Part shown: positions 34,757-44,592 of the stretch, in pieces | Layout: every line of letters begins with the position of its first letter | Position numbering within the stretch: the first letter of the stretch is position 1 | From: Candidatus Fermentithermobacillaceae bacterium | GTDB lineage: Bacteria; Bacillota; Sulfobacillia; Fermentithermobacillales; DUSS01 | Length of the DNA: 64,000 nt | NCBI GenBank assembly: GCA_020725645.1 | Contig: DYEQ01000031.1 | Location: forward strand, 62,001-126,000 | Direction: 5' to 3' | Program-made: the position numbers and the translations under genes | Notes under the pieces: model-generated | Told to the model about the DNA's origin: nothing | Database searches by the model: none | The model's input: the letters and a program-made list of their open reading frames with translations, nothing else

Positions 34757-35596
34757 ATGGATTGGGATAAACTCCAGCGTATAGACGTCAGGTGGATCTA
34801 TGCCCTCGTGATCGTCTGTCTCCTGGTGCCGATGTTCTGGCCCCTGGGATTGCCTATCACCATATCGGAGAATACGAGAAAGGTGTGGGAGGCCGTCGAC
34901 AAGCTGCCTCCGGGCTCGGTCATCCTGGTATCCCATGACACCGGTCCCGGAAACGCTCCCGAACTTAACCCCATGCTTTCGGCCCTCGCCAAGCAGGCAT
35001 TCGAGAAGAACTGCAAGATAGTAGGGGTGGCTTTCTTCGACCAGCTGGTGGGGCCGCCCATGTTTCAGGAATACGTGGGCTCGGTAGCTGAAAAGATGGG
35101 GAAGAAGTACGGCGTGGACTGGATCAACCTGGGCTTCAGGCTGAACGCAACGGCGACCATGCGACAAATGTGCGATGACATCCACGGCGCCATGCTCGGG
35201 GTCGACTGGGAGAATAAGTCCCTTTCAGACTTCCCCATCATGAACGAGGTCAAATCCATCAAGGACGATGTGGACCTCATTTTCGTCACAACGGTCGGAA
35301 CGCCCGGGTACGGGGACTGGATGACGTACGTGGCGGAGCCTTTGAAAAAGCCCCTCACGGGCGGCGCATCCCTCACCATGTATTCCGGACTTCAGCAGTA
35401 CATCCGCTCCGGACAGCTCCAGGGATTCCTGGGCGGCCTCAGAGGGGCGGCGGAATACGAGCAACTGGTGGGTGCTCCGGGTAAGGGGTGCTCCGGCATG
35501 GACGCTCAGTCCCTTGGCCACATGATGATCATCGCCTTCCTCATCTTAGGGAACATAGGTTACTTCGCTTCCGCCAGAAAGAAGTCTCGCGCTTGA
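34757..35596 (+). CDS. Membrane-anchored protein with central alpha/beta domain (operon gene 3)
   Basis: 279 residues. A helix near the N-terminus (about 14-32) and one at the C-terminus (about 253-272) frame a soluble domain of about 210 residues. The domain starts PPGSVILVSHDTGPGNAPEL, then MLSALAKQAFEKNCKIVGVA, DWINLGFRLNATATMRQMCDDI and DVDLIFVTTVGTPGYGDWM, an alternating pattern like a Rossmann-type fold. Its layout (helix, domain, helix) and the order 'glycine-rich loop, acidic residue, ALAK helix, hydrophobic strand' resemble gene 1, hinting at distant relationship. No function can be given. Confidence 0.7.
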   Translation: MDWDKLQRIDVRWIYALVIVCLLVPMFWPLGLPITISENTRKVWEAVDKLPPGSVILVSHDTGPGNAPELNPMLSALAKQAFEKNCKIVGVAFFDQLVGPPMFQEYVGSVAEKMGKKYGVDWINLGFRLNATATMRQMCDDIHGAMLGVDWENKSLSDFPIMNEVKSIKDDVDLIFVTTVGTPGYGDWMTYVAEPLKKPLTGGASLTMYSGLQQYIRSGQLQGFLGGLRGAAEYEQLVGAPGKGCSGMDAQSLGHMMIIAFLILGNIGYFASARKKSRA

Positions 35597-35610
35597 GGAG
35601 GTGAACGAGC

Positions 35611-36231
35611 ATGACAGCTGAACAGTGGGGTGCCATTGCGGGCAGCATCTGCATAATCATGGCCTGGTCCTACCTGTTTAAGGAAAGCGACATCTACTAC
35701 TTCGCGGAGCACCTGTTCGTCGGGTTGACCGTCGCCAGGGGGCTTACGTACACCTTCGAGAACCAGTTGAAGCCTCTAGTCCTGAAGGACATGGCGGAGA
35801 AAGGGCAGTGGACGCTCGTGATTCCGGTCGTCATCGGGCTTCTCATATACTGCTGGTTCTTTAAGGGGCTCCGGTGGGTGGCCAGGATCACGATGGGCTT
35901 CTGGATCGGTTATGGGGCCGGTTATAGTTTGGGCTTCAGCCCCCCGGTCTACTTGAAGCAGGTGTTCGATACGTTCACGCCTTTCATCAAGGACGGGCGG
36001 TTCAATTTCGGGGGCGTCCTCTACTTCCTCGTGGTGATCACGGCCCTCATGTACTTCCTGTTTACGGTGAAGAAGGAAAGCGGCGTCCTCAAGTACGGCT
36101 CGATGTTCGGAAGATACGCCTTGATGGTGGCTTTCGGCTCGGCGTACGGCTCCATCACCATGGCTTACCTGTCCTTGGTAATAGGCAAGCTTCAGGTCAT
36201 CTTCAAAGATGCTCTGCATCTGGTGAAATAG
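35611..36231 (+). CDS. Multi-pass membrane protein of unknown function (operon gene 4)
   Basis: 206 residues with five or six hydrophobic segments (about 5-20, 68-85, 88-110, 133-150 and 165-190). It contains MAWSYLFKESDIYYFAEHLFVGLTVARGLTYTF near the start. AGGAGGTGAACGAGC precedes the ATG. It is the last gene of the operon and is followed by a strong terminator. No family is recognised. Confidence 0.7.
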   Translation: MTAEQWGAIAGSICIIMAWSYLFKESDIYYFAEHLFVGLTVARGLTYTFENQLKPLVLKDMAEKGQWTLVIPVVIGLLIYCWFFKGLRWVARITMGFWIGYGAGYSLGFSPPVYLKQVFDTFTPFIKDGRFNFGGVLYFLVVITALMYFLFTVKKESGVLKYGSMFGRYALMVAFGSAYGSITMAYLSLVIGKLQVIFKDALHLVK

Positions 36232-36254
36232 GGCAAACGCCGCGTAAAAGGCAA

Positions 36255-36300
36255 ACGGTCGAAGGGACGCCCTTCCGGGTACCCCTTCGACCGTACTTTG
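36255..36300 (+). terminator. Terminator of the four-gene membrane operon
   Basis: ACGGTCGAAGGG pairs perfectly over 12 bases with CCCTTCGACCGT, 16 bases apart, followed by ACTTTG. The T tract is weak, but the stem stands directly downstream of the last operon gene. Confidence 0.65.
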
Positions 36301-36537
36301 CACCAGGTCGCTCAATGGTGCTGCCGGGTTATGTACGTTGGGCATTGATGCCGCGGCGTAGTAGCCGCATGTCCCGGTATTCGGCTTGTCGGTCTTCTTG
36401 ACCCCGCGCTTTCCGTATGGGCGGAGTACGAACCGATACTCTGCTAGGCCGGGGCACTCGCCATGCGATCTTGGCGGATGAGTGCTATCAGGAAGAACAT
36501 CGGCGAGTAATCCAAAGAGGTCACACGGCGGCAATAA

Positions 36538-36888
36538 TGGTGGAGGCGGAGGGAGTCGCACCCTCGTCCGACGATAACCCTGCCTGAGTCTCTACGAGCG
36601 TATCTCCGGCTTTCATCTCGCAACACCAGGCGCCCCGGAGCGGGCTCCTGACGTCGCCAGTCCGGAATCGCTTTCCCCGTCCGGTCCCGGACTACCCCGA
36701 ACAGGTATCCCTCTTGGTGACGGCGTCCCGGGAGCCGGAGGGCACGTCTCCCGGTGCCGTGACTGCTACCTTTTAAGCAGCCAGTGCGTACTGAGTGTTG
36801 GCAGTTATTGTTTTGCCGCTTTTTGATGGGTGCGGCGCCCATGCTCGCTGCTCAAACCCGACTATCGCCGTCGAACCTCGTCGCCCCC
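36538..36888 (-). ncRNA. ssrA: tmRNA (transfer-messenger RNA)
   Basis: The 5' GGGGGCG and 3' CGCCTCC form the acceptor stem, with discriminator A and an encoded CCA. The 3' part has the tRNA-like T-arm (GGGTGCGACTCCC) and the 5' part GACGAGGTTCGACGG is typical of tmRNA. The tag frame reads GKTITANTQYALAA and then TAA, ending in the ALAA degradation signal. The RNA rescues stalled ribosomes with SmpB, whose gene lies about 330 bases upstream on the same strand. The 36301-36537 stretch next to it has no gene that I can see. Confidence 0.95.
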
Positions 36889-36901
36889 ACTCGGCAGTGA
36901 G

Positions 36902-36930
36902 ATCCTAACACGTTTTCCTCGTCCCAACAA
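36902..36930 (-). promoter_or_regulatory. Probable promoter of ssrA
   Basis: On the minus strand TTGTTG, 17 bases, TAGGAT, about 15 bases before the tmRNA 5' end. Each box matches consensus at four of six positions. Confidence 0.6.
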
Positions 36931-36940
36931 GGGATTGATC

Positions 36941-37064
36941 TATGGTCGCAGGATTTGTTTCCGTTTGATGCACATGATCGCAGGACTTGTCTCACACTGA
37001 TGCATTGTTCTCTAGGTGAGAGATTGGCCGGATAACTTTCTCTAGTTGAGATGCGGTTGGCCGG
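36941..37064. repeat. Two pairs of imperfect direct repeats between ssrA and smpB
   Basis: Pair A: TGGTCGCAGGATTTGTTTCC and TGATCGCAGGACTTGTCTCA, each ending in TGATGCA. Pair B: TCTCTAGGTGAGAG and TCTCTAGTTGAGAT, each followed by TTGGCCGGA. The arrangement resembles the multiple transposase-binding repeats at the end of some insertion sequences, but no transposase gene is here. Confidence 0.6.
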
Positions 37065-37219
37065 ACCGTTTCGCAGGGATACAAGTTCTCTCGAATCCTT
37101 TCACAGTCGGCGCACAGGTCTTTAAGATGTCTCAAACGCGGTCAAATGGCGAGGACACGCGAGGCGTTGTGAAGCTCCACATGTATCTGAACCCAGTCGG
37201 GGATCGGATGATGGAAAAC

Positions 37220-37693
37220 CTACTCGAATCGCCGTCTTCCTCGGGCCTCCCGTTCCATTTCCCTTCGGATGTCCCTTTCGCGAATAGCTTCCCGCTTATC
37301 GTGGGCTTTCTTGCCCTTACACAACCCCAGCTCTACCTTGGCCTTGCCATCCTTGAAGTAGATTGACAGGGGAATGAGAGTGTAACCACGCTGGTGGACT
37401 CTGGCAGCAAGTCTCCTGATTTCGTTTTTGTGCAGGAGCAGCCTCCGTGGTCTTAGCGGATCATGGTTAAACCGGGAAGCGGCCTCGTACTGGTCAATGT
37501 GGGCGTTCTTCAGGAAAACCTCGGTTCCTGAGACCTCGGCGTAACTATCTTGAAGGCTCGCCCGCCCCGCCCGCAGCGACTTGACTTCCGTACCGATGAG
37601 AGCTATCCCAGCTTCTATCGTTTCTTCGACGAAGTAATCGTGACGGGCTCTCCTGTTTTGAGCAACCACTCGAATACCTTTTTCACGGCCCAT
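37220..37693 (-). CDS. smpB: SsrA-binding protein SmpB
   Basis: RNA-binding partner of tmRNA in trans-translation. It has [78 protein letters not shown] and the C-terminal [22 protein letters not shown]. The 157 residues are normal. The ssrA gene lies downstream on the same strand. Confidence 0.96.
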   Translation of the reverse strand: MGREKGIRVVAQNRRARHDYFVEETIEAGIALIGTEVKSLRAGRASLQDSYAEVSGTEVFLKNAHIDQYEAASRFNHDPLRPRRLLLHKNEIRRLAARVHQRGYTLIPLSIYFKDGKAKVELGLCKGKKAHDKREAIRERDIRREMEREARGRRRFE

Positions 37694-37736
37694 GAATTGT
37701 CACTCCTGCCTCTGTAAGTAGGCCGGTATTTCCCAA

Positions 37737-38288
37737 CTATAATCCCAGCTCCGTTGCGATCCCCTGCATCGCAGAAAGCGCGATGTCAATGAATTCGCGA
37801 AGGTCCAGTCCCAATTCGGAACAGGCCTTGATTGCATCCCGGTTCGCGCCTCTGGCGAAAGCTTTTTCGCCCATTCTGTGGAATACAAACTCGGTGTCGA
37901 TGGAAGCCAGCTTCTTTTCCGGAGATACCAGGGCAGAAGCCACTATCAAGCCGGTCAGCGGATCGACTGAGTAAAGCGCCTTGGCCATGGGCGTTTCCCT
38001 GGGCAAGCCGTGAGCTTCGTTATGAGCTTCCACGGCCTGGACGATCTCGCCGTCAAACCCCATCTCCCTCGCAATCTGTCCGGATCTCAGCGAGTGTTTC
38101 TGGGGATCATTCTTGGTCTCTTCGTAATCGATATCGTGGAGCAGGCCCGCGGCGCCCCACCTGTCCTCATCCTGCCTTAACCGCGCCGCGAGGGCCCTCA
38201 TAACCGCTTCTACCGCCAGGATGTGTTTGTACAGGTTCGGCGTCTTTACCATCTTCTTTACCTCAGCCAGAATCTCATCCCGAGTCAT
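37737..38288 (-). CDS. HD-domain protein, putative phosphohydrolase
   Basis: Small HD protein of the HDIG-like type, probably a metal-dependent phosphohydrolase. The HD residues lie in WGAAGLLHDIDYEETKNDPQKHS, with a first histidine in LYKHILAVEAVMRALA and a later DPLTGLIVASALV. About 183 residues. The true start is ATG 38288 (MTRDEILAEVKKMV); the track ORF begins upstream in a poor region. It follows hppA on the same strand. The substrate is unknown. Confidence 0.85.
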   Translation of the reverse strand: MTRDEILAEVKKMVKTPNLYKHILAVEAVMRALAARLRQDEDRWGAAGLLHDIDYEETKNDPQKHSLRSGQIAREMGFDGEIVQAVEAHNEAHGLPRETPMAKALYSVDPLTGLIVASALVSPEKKLASIDTEFVFHRMGEKAFARGANRDAIKACSELGLDLREFIDIALSAMQGIATELGL

Positions 38289-38444
38289 CAGCCAAAACCT
38301 CCAGTCAGAGAACATTAAAGGCGAACTCGTCGACCACCGAAGACTTGAGCCCGATAAGGATATCAGGCGGCGGTGGTACCTGACGCCCGCCACCGCCGCT
38401 CTGACTTAGGCACCTCAAGAATCTCCAACTCCGACGTCTGAGCT

Positions 38445-40478
38445 TCAGAGGAAAAGCGGAGCAAATATCAGCGAAACGATGCTCATGAGCTTTATGAGAA
38501 TATTAAGGGACGGACCCGCGGTATCTTTGCAGGGATCTCCAACCGTATCTCCCACAACCGCAGCCTGGTGTACCGGAGTTCCCTTGCCTCCAAGGTTGCC
38601 TGCTTCGATGTGCTTTTTGGCGTTGTCCCATGCGCCTCCCGCATTGGCCAGCATGATCGCAAGCAAAACTCCGGAAAGGAGCGCTCCGGCGAGAAGCCCC
38701 GCCAAAGCTTCCTTGCCCAGGACGAAACCGACGAAGACGGGGACGACCAGAGCCATGAGTCCGGGAACCATCATCTGACGAAGAGCGCCTTTCGTGGAGA
38801 TGTCAACGCATCTGGCGTAGTCAGGCCGAGCTTTCCCCTCCATCAAGCCGGTTATCTCCCGGAACTGCCTGCGTACTTCCTCTACCATGCTGGATGCGGC
38901 CTTGCCCACCGCTTCCATGGCCATGGAGGAAAACAGGAAGGGCAGCATACCGCCGATGAACAGGCCCCCGATGACGCGCGGGTCGAGAAGGTTGATGCCG
39001 GCAAGGCCGGCAGCCTGCGAATACGCCGAAAAGAGCGCCAGCGCCGTGAGGGCCGCCGAACCGATGGCGAATCCCTTGCCCAAAGCTGCCGTGGTGTTTC
39101 CCAGAGCGTCAAGAGTATTGGTGACGCTCCTCACATCCTCACCAAGGTGCGCCATCTCCGCAATACCCCCGGCGTTGTCCGCTATGGGTCCATACGCATC
39201 CACCGAGACCGTCATTCCGGTGGTAGAGAGCATCCCAACCGCAGCTAGAGCGATGCCGTAGAGCCCCCCGAAGCCCGATGCGTCGCCGAACCTATAAGCC
39301 ATGAGGCTAGCCAGCGCGATGATGATGAGGGGTACAGCTGTAGACTTCATCCCCACGGCGAGCCCGGCTATAACGTTGGTGGCCGGCCCGGTCTGGGATG
39401 CCTTCGCTATCCCCTTGACCGAACTGTAGTCCGCGGAAGTATATACCTCCGAAAGAAGCCCGATGAGCACACCGGCGAATACTCCGGAAAAAACGGACCA
39501 GAACAGGGTGTACTGCCCGGTGAGATAGCGGATTAAGAACAACGAACCCAAAAGTACCAGGACAGCTGCGGAGAAGGTACCGGCTCTCAGACTTGCAGCC
39601 GGATTTTTCCCCTCGCCGCGAACCATGAAGCTTCCCAGTATACATGCGACGATCCCAGCCGCCGCTATGACTAGGGGAAGAACTATCGCCGTAAGGGCGC
39701 TGGACTGGTCTCTCATCATGACGCCGATGGCCATCGCCGCCACTATCGAACCCACGTATGATTCGAACAAATCGGCGCCCATTCCGGCGACGTCGCCCAC
39801 GTTGTCCCCGACATTGTCAGCTATGACCGCCGGGTTCCTCGGGTCGTCTTCGGGGATCCCCGCTTCGACCTTGCCAACGAGATCGGCCCCTACATCGGCA
39901 GCTTTTGTGTAAATACCGCCACCCACTCTGGCGAACAAAGCTATCGAGCTTGCCCCCAGGGCAAAGCCGTTGACGATTCCAAAGGAAACGGGATCTGAAG
40001 GATCACCGAAGACGAGGTACGTAACCCCGAGACCGAACAGGCCGAGGCCCGCGACGGTCATTCCCATGACCGCACCGCCAGAAAAAGCTATCCTGAGGGC
40101 AGGACCCTGGCCTTTCCTGGCGGCTTCCGCGGTGCGAACGTTGGCCATGGTGGCCGTGCTCATCCCTATGTAGCCGGCGAGCGCCGACGCGATCGCCCCC
40201 CAAACAAAAGCAATGGCCGTTTCGGGGCGCATGATCTCAGGGGGAGTGAAGTAGCCCGCTATGAACACGACGATAGCTACGACGACGACGAAGTACACCA
40301 GTGAGCGGTACTCCCGGCCCAGGAAGGCCATGGCCCCTTCGTGGATGGCGCGGGCGATTTCCCGCATCTGGTTCGTACCTTCCGGGGATGCCTTGACCCT
40401 GCTACGAAGGAAAAGTGCGAACAAAAGCGACAGCGCTCCCGCCACGGGAGCGGCGAAAGTCCACGTGGAAAGAGACAC
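38445..40478 (-). CDS. hppA: Membrane-bound ion-translocating pyrophosphatase
   Basis: Integral membrane pump that couples PPi hydrolysis to H+ or Na+ transport. It has some 15-16 helices in 677 residues. Signature parts are [62 protein letters not shown] and [21 protein letters not shown]. The segment [16 protein letters not shown] has Ala where K+-independent enzymes have Lys, so this is the K+-dependent subtype, which includes Na+-pumping members. It lies 12 bases after secG, behind the glycolytic operon. Confidence 0.95.
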   Translation of the reverse strand: MSLSTWTFAAPVAGALSLLFALFLRSRVKASPEGTNQMREIARAIHEGAMAFLGREYRSLVYFVVVVAIVVFIAGYFTPPEIMRPETAIAFVWGAIASALAGYIGMSTATMANVRTAEAARKGQGPALRIAFSGGAVMGMTVAGLGLFGLGVTYLVFGDPSDPVSFGIVNGFALGASSIALFARVGGGIYTKAADVGADLVGKVEAGIPEDDPRNPAVIADNVGDNVGDVAGMGADLFESYVGSIVAAMAIGVMMRDQSSALTAIVLPLVIAAAGIVACILGSFMVRGEGKNPAASLRAGTFSAAVLVLLGSLFLIRYLTGQYTLFWSVFSGVFAGVLIGLLSEVYTSADYSSVKGIAKASQTGPATNVIAGLAVGMKSTAVPLIIIALASLMAYRFGDASGFGGLYGIALAAVGMLSTTGMTVSVDAYGPIADNAGGIAEMAHLGEDVRSVTNTLDALGNTTAALGKGFAIGSAALTALALFSAYSQAAGLAGINLLDPRVIGGLFIGGMLPFLFSSMAMEAVGKAASSMVEEVRRQFREITGLMEGKARPDYARCVDISTKGALRQMMVPGLMALVVPVFVGFVLGKEALAGLLAGALLSGVLLAIMLANAGGAWDNAKKHIEAGNLGGKGTPVHQAAVVGDTVGDPCKDTAGPSLNILIKLMSIVSLIFAPLFL

Positions 40479-40490
40479 ATGTATCCCTCC

Positions 40491-40715
40491 TCAGCGAACT
40501 ACCGTCAGCAGCACGGTCACGAGCATAAACAACCCTGCGAGGTAAGGAGTGATCTTTGCGAGGGTCGCACTGATTCCTTTGCCTCTCCTTCCGAAGAGAA
40601 ACTCCGTGCCGCCTCCTATCGCCCCAAGACCCGCGCTCCTACCCGGCTGCAAGATGATTACAGCTATGAGTCCGAGGGCCAGAATGAACTGGATAACCAC
40701 CAGTGCCAGGCGCAT
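40491..40715 (-). CDS. secG: Preprotein translocase subunit SecG
   Basis: Small subunit of the SecYEG channel. 74 residues with two helices (about 3-20 and 52-72) and the conserved linker LQPGRSAGLGAIGGGTEFLFGRRGKG. SecG next to enolase is the usual arrangement in Bacillota. Confidence 0.92.
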   Translation of the reverse strand: MRLALVVIQFILALGLIAVIILQPGRSAGLGAIGGGTEFLFGRRGKGISATLAKITPYLAGLFMLVTVLLTVVR

Positions 40716-40853
40716 GTCATCACCTCCGTTAGCTACGCTAATGACTGCGCTAAATCGTCACAAACAAGCGTAAATAGTAAACACCGTTCTCCATTTTAGC
40801 ACCGAAAAAGAGCCCGTTCCACCCGCAATGACCTGCACCCACGAGTGACCCGG

Positions 40854-42131
40854 TCAGCGCAAGCCCAGAAGGGTCACCGCCGTCCCCAGCGTCGCGCCGG
40901 CAGACAGCTCCTCTTCTATCCTGAGGAGTTGGTTGTATTTAGCCACCCGCTCCGTTCTGGCCGGGGCACCCGACTTGATTTGTCCCGCCCCGGTCGCGAC
41001 GGCCAGGTCAGCTATAAAGGTATCCTCGGTTTCGCCGGATCGGTGCGATATCATCCACCTCATACCGTGTAACCTGGCCACTTCGATGGCCTCCAGGGTT
41101 TCCGTGACGGTTCCCACCTGATTGACTTTGATGAGGACGGAGTTCGCCGCCTTCCTGGCGATACCTTCCAGGATCCTTTCCTTTGAGGTCACGAAGAGGT
41201 CGTCCCCGATGACCTGTATTCTTGCGCCCAGTTCCTCGTTGAGATGCCGCCAGCCTTCCCAGTCGTCTTCGGAAAGCCCGTCCTCAATCGACACCACCGG
41301 GAACTTCGAAACCCAGCCGGCGTATTTACGCACGAGGTCCGCGGCGTCTCCTTCCCAGCCCTCACCCTCTAAGCGATATCCCCCGTCTTTGTAGAACTCC
41401 GACGCAGCAGCGTCGATGGCGAGGTAAACGTGCTCCCCAGGCCGGTACCCAGCTTCTTCGATAGCTTTGGTCAGAAGCTCCAGAGCCTCCTGGTTGGACC
41501 CGAGCCTCGGAGCGAAGCCGCCTTCGTCGCCCACGGCGGTGGAATACCCTTTTTCTTTCAGGACATTTTTCAAACTGTGGTACACTTCCGAGCCCATCCT
41601 GAGGGCCTCGGAAAACGAGGCGGCGCCCGCCGGGACTATCATGAATTCCTGGATGTCCAGGTTATTGTCCGCGTGTTTTCCGCCATTTAAGACGTTCATA
41701 AAGGGAACGGGAAGCATTCTCGCAATTCCACCCAGATATCTGTACAGGGAAAGGCCGTGAGATAGAGCTTCAGCTCGGGCCACCGCCATGGATACACCAA
41801 GCATCGCGTTAGCTCCCAGCCTGGACTTGTTTTTCGTTCCGTCCAGTTCAATGAGACGCTGATCTACTTCCGCCTGGTTCTCCCCGTCCATCCCCACGAT
41901 CGCGGGGGCGATGATTTCCTCGACGTTGTGCACCGCCTTTAGCACGCTCATCCCCCGGTATTCCTTCCCTTTGTCCCGGAGCTCCAGAGCTTCGTGGGCG
42001 CCAGTGCTCGCGCCCGACGGCACGGCGCTCCTTCCCACCGAACCGTCGGAAAGGTATACCTCCACCTCCAGGGTGGGATTGCCCCTGGAATCCAGGATCT
42101 GCCTGGCCTTTACGTTGACAATGGTGGACAT
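40854..42131 (-). CDS. eno: Enolase
   Basis: Converts 2-phosphoglycerate to phosphoenolpyruvate. It has [81 protein letters not shown], and the enolase signature [20 protein letters not shown], with [17 protein letters not shown]. 425 residues. AGGAGG lies before the ATG. It is the fifth gene of the gap-pgk-tpiA-gpmI-eno operon. Confidence 0.97.
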   Translation of the reverse strand: MSTIVNVKARQILDSRGNPTLEVEVYLSDGSVGRSAVPSGASTGAHEALELRDKGKEYRGMSVLKAVHNVEEIIAPAIVGMDGENQAEVDQRLIELDGTKNKSRLGANAMLGVSMAVARAEALSHGLSLYRYLGGIARMLPVPFMNVLNGGKHADNNLDIQEFMIVPAGAASFSEALRMGSEVYHSLKNVLKEKGYSTAVGDEGGFAPRLGSNQEALELLTKAIEEAGYRPGEHVYLAIDAAASEFYKDGGYRLEGEGWEGDAADLVRKYAGWVSKFPVVSIEDGLSEDDWEGWRHLNEELGARIQVIGDDLFVTSKERILEGIARKAANSVLIKVNQVGTVTETLEAIEVARLHGMRWMISHRSGETEDTFIADLAVATGAGQIKSGAPARTERVAKYNQLLRIEEELSAGATLGTAVTLLGLR

Positions 42132-42191
42132 GACCGTAACCTCCTTAATATGCTGGGATGCCGGGTTAGCATACTTCTCGTCCCATCCTAT

Positions 42192-43715
42192 CTAAACCTC
42201 AAGCAAAGATCGCCGGTCCATCTCCGGCGGGAGTCGAAGTCCCATGAGCTCGAGCACGGTTGGCGCCACATCCGACAGTATCCCTTCGCGCAACTTCCGG
42301 TCCTTATATTCGTCCCCCACCAGGATACACGGTACCGGATTATCCGTATGGTAGGTGTGGGCCCCGCCTTCCCGCAGTTCCTCGATGTTTCCGTGATCGG
42401 CCACGACCAGGGATATCCCTCCAACTTCCTTTACTTTGGCGACGAGCCGGCCAAGGCAGTCGTCCACCGCCCGGATGGCCTTGACAGCTGCGTCGAAAAC
42501 CCCCGTATGGCCCACCATGTCGGGATTGGCGTAGTTGAGGAGGATGAAGTCGTAAAGCCCTTGCCCCACCCTTTTCATCGCTTCGTCAGTGACCTCGTAC
42601 ACACTCATCTCCGGTTTCAAATCGTACGTAGCTACTTTGGGTGAGGGGATGAGGCACCTGTCCTCGCCGGGAAAAGCTTCCTCCTTCTTCCCGCTGAAGA
42701 AGAAGGTCACATGGGCGTACTTCTCCGTTTCCGCTATCCTGAGCTGTCTTTTCCCCGCTTTGGAGACCACTTCGCCGCAGGTGTTTTTCAGGATAAGGGG
42801 AGGAAAGGCGTATTTCATGTCCAGGTCTTCTTCGTAGCGCAGCATGGCCACGAACTCGACGTCAAGTCTTTTCCCTCGGGAAAAACCCCCGAAGGATTCG
42901 TCGCAAAAAGCGTGAGATATTTGTCGCGCCCTGTCCGCTCTGAAGTTGAAGAATATCACGGAGTGCCCGTCTTCGATCCTGGCCACGGGGTCGCCTTTCT
43001 TGTCTAAAATGACGGTGGGGCTGACGAATTCGTCCGTCTCATCCCGGCTGTATGCTATCTCCAAAGCTTCTTTCGCGCTCTTTGCCGTCCGGCCTTCTGC
43101 CCGGGTGAGCGCGCGGTACGCCTTTTCTGTCCTATCCCACCTCTTATCCCTGTCCATGGCCCAGTACCGGCCCATTATCGAAGCTACCTTGCCCATACCG
43201 GTCTCCTGGATTTTACGCTCAAGCCTATCCAGATAGACCTCGGCGCTTTTGGGCGGGACATCTCTTCCGTCCAGGAAAGCGTGGATGAAGACGTTCTTTT
43301 TTCCCCGCTCCTTGGCCATTTTCAAGAGCGCATACAGATGCTCCTCGTGACTGTGAACGCCACCGTCCGATACAAGACCCATCAGGTGAAGAGGTCTCTC
43401 CGGGCCGCCTTCCATGGCCGAGACCAAAGCTGGGTTGGAGAAGAAAGACCCGTCGTCGATGGCCCGGAATACCCTGACGAGGTCCTGGTATACTATGTGC
43501 CCGGCACCCATGTTGAGGTGACCGACGTTGGAGTCGCCCATTTGCCCCGGCATGAGGCCCACAGCTTCTCCTGAAGCTAAAAGGGTGGTGTAAGGATAGG
43601 TACGCTTCAACGCATTGAGGTTTTCGGGATTTGCCTTGGCTACGGCGGTCCCGGTTTCGTCCCTGGGTAATCCCCAGCCGTCCAGGACGATGAGAACCAC
43701 AGGTCTTTTGGGCAA
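42192..43715 (-). CDS. gpmI: 2,3-bisphosphoglycerate-independent phosphoglycerate mutase
   Basis: Mn2+-dependent enzyme interconverting 3- and 2-phosphoglycerate. It carries VLIVLDGWGLPRDE at the start, the phosphoserine in GQMGDSNVGHLNMGAGHIVYQDL, GVHSHEEHLYALL, LLNYANPDMVGHTGVFDAAVKAI and LVVADHGNIEEL near the end, all alkaline-phosphatase-superfamily metal motifs. 507 residues is usual. It follows tpiA with three bases between. Confidence 0.96.
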   Translation of the reverse strand: MPKRPVVLIVLDGWGLPRDETGTAVAKANPENLNALKRTYPYTTLLASGEAVGLMPGQMGDSNVGHLNMGAGHIVYQDLVRVFRAIDDGSFFSNPALVSAMEGGPERPLHLMGLVSDGGVHSHEEHLYALLKMAKERGKKNVFIHAFLDGRDVPPKSAEVYLDRLERKIQETGMGKVASIMGRYWAMDRDKRWDRTEKAYRALTRAEGRTAKSAKEALEIAYSRDETDEFVSPTVILDKKGDPVARIEDGHSVIFFNFRADRARQISHAFCDESFGGFSRGKRLDVEFVAMLRYEEDLDMKYAFPPLILKNTCGEVVSKAGKRQLRIAETEKYAHVTFFFSGKKEEAFPGEDRCLIPSPKVATYDLKPEMSVYEVTDEAMKRVGQGLYDFILLNYANPDMVGHTGVFDAAVKAIRAVDDCLGRLVAKVKEVGGISLVVADHGNIEELREGGAHTYHTDNPVPCILVGDEYKDRKLREGILSDVAPTVLELMGLRLPPEMDRRSLLEV

Positions 43716-43718
43716 CGC

Positions 43719-44540
43719 TTAGTCCTCCGTTTTCGGCAATGGTTTCTTCCTTATGGTTTCGCGGATGATGCGGGAGAACGCCGCAGGGTCCAAGCTTTTT
43801 CCGCCCACCAGCGTCCCGTCGATGGAGGGACGGGCCATGAAGCCGCCGACGTTTTCCGGGGTGACGCTCCCCCCGTATAGGACGCGGATCTTCGAACCGG
43901 CACCTTCGCCCATAACCTGGTCTACGACCGACCTAATGAGCAAGGAAACTTCCTCCGCGTCTTCGGGCTGGGCCTCCCTGCCCGTACCGATGGCCCACAC
44001 CGGCTCGTAAGCTACGACCAAGCGCCCGGCCTCTTCCGGAGAAACCAGAGCGAGACCCTGTCTCACCTGACGGGATACCCTTTCCGGCGTAGTCCCAGCT
44101 TCCCGCTCATCGAGAGTTTCCCCCACGCACACTATGGGCAACAGTCCTTGGTCCAAAGCAGCCCTGGTCTTCTTCGCAACGATTTCGTCGGTCTCACCCC
44201 AGCCGGTCCTGCGCTCGGAGTGGCCGAGTATCACATAGGTACCTCCCGCCGCCTTCACCATTTCTCCGGAGATCTCGCCGGTGAACGCACCTTTTCTTTC
44301 CCAGTGGATGTTCTGCGCCCCCGAGAGTATGCCCGTTCCGGCTAGGGCAGCGGACACCGCCGCGAGAGCGGGAGCTGGGGGAGCTATTACCACTTCCGGC
44401 CATGTCTGCGGAGGCACCGACCCTTTGACGGTTATTTCCTCCAGGATTTCGGCTACGAGCGCCCCTATGTAAAACAGCGCTTCATCGATGGTTTTATTCA
44501 TTTTCCAGTTAGCTACAATCAGAGGTCTCCGCATCCTCAC
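43719..44540 (-). CDS. tpiA: Triosephosphate isomerase
   Basis: Interconverts glyceraldehyde 3-phosphate and dihydroxyacetone phosphate. It has IVANWKMNKT (active-site N and K), VILGHSERR (His), the catalytic glutamate in VVAYEPVWAIGTG, and LYGGSVTPENV. About 273 residues, with a short extra C-terminal tail. It lies in the glycolytic operon. Confidence 0.96.
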   Translation of the reverse strand: MRMRRPLIVANWKMNKTIDEALFYIGALVAEILEEITVKGSVPPQTWPEVVIAPPAPALAAVSAALAGTGILSGAQNIHWERKGAFTGEISGEMVKAAGGTYVILGHSERRTGWGETDEIVAKKTRAALDQGLLPIVCVGETLDEREAGTTPERVSRQVRQGLALVSPEEAGRLVVAYEPVWAIGTGREAQPEDAEEVSLLIRSVVDQVMGEGAGSKIRVLYGGSVTPENVGGFMARPSIDGTLVGGKSLDPAAFSRIIRETIRKKPLPKTED

Positions 44541-44592
44541 CCTTCCCCTTTAGGGCCGGGGGCCACCCGGACGGTGCTCCCGAACCCTCTTT

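Noticed and set aside
37046-37366. Plus-strand ORF of 106 codons upstream of smpB
   Set aside because: It starts in the repeat region and runs antisense into smpB; no motif or ribosome site.
38568-39261. Long plus-strand ORFs opposite hppA
   Set aside because: They lie wholly antisense to a clear, conserved gene and have no recognisable domain or ribosome site.
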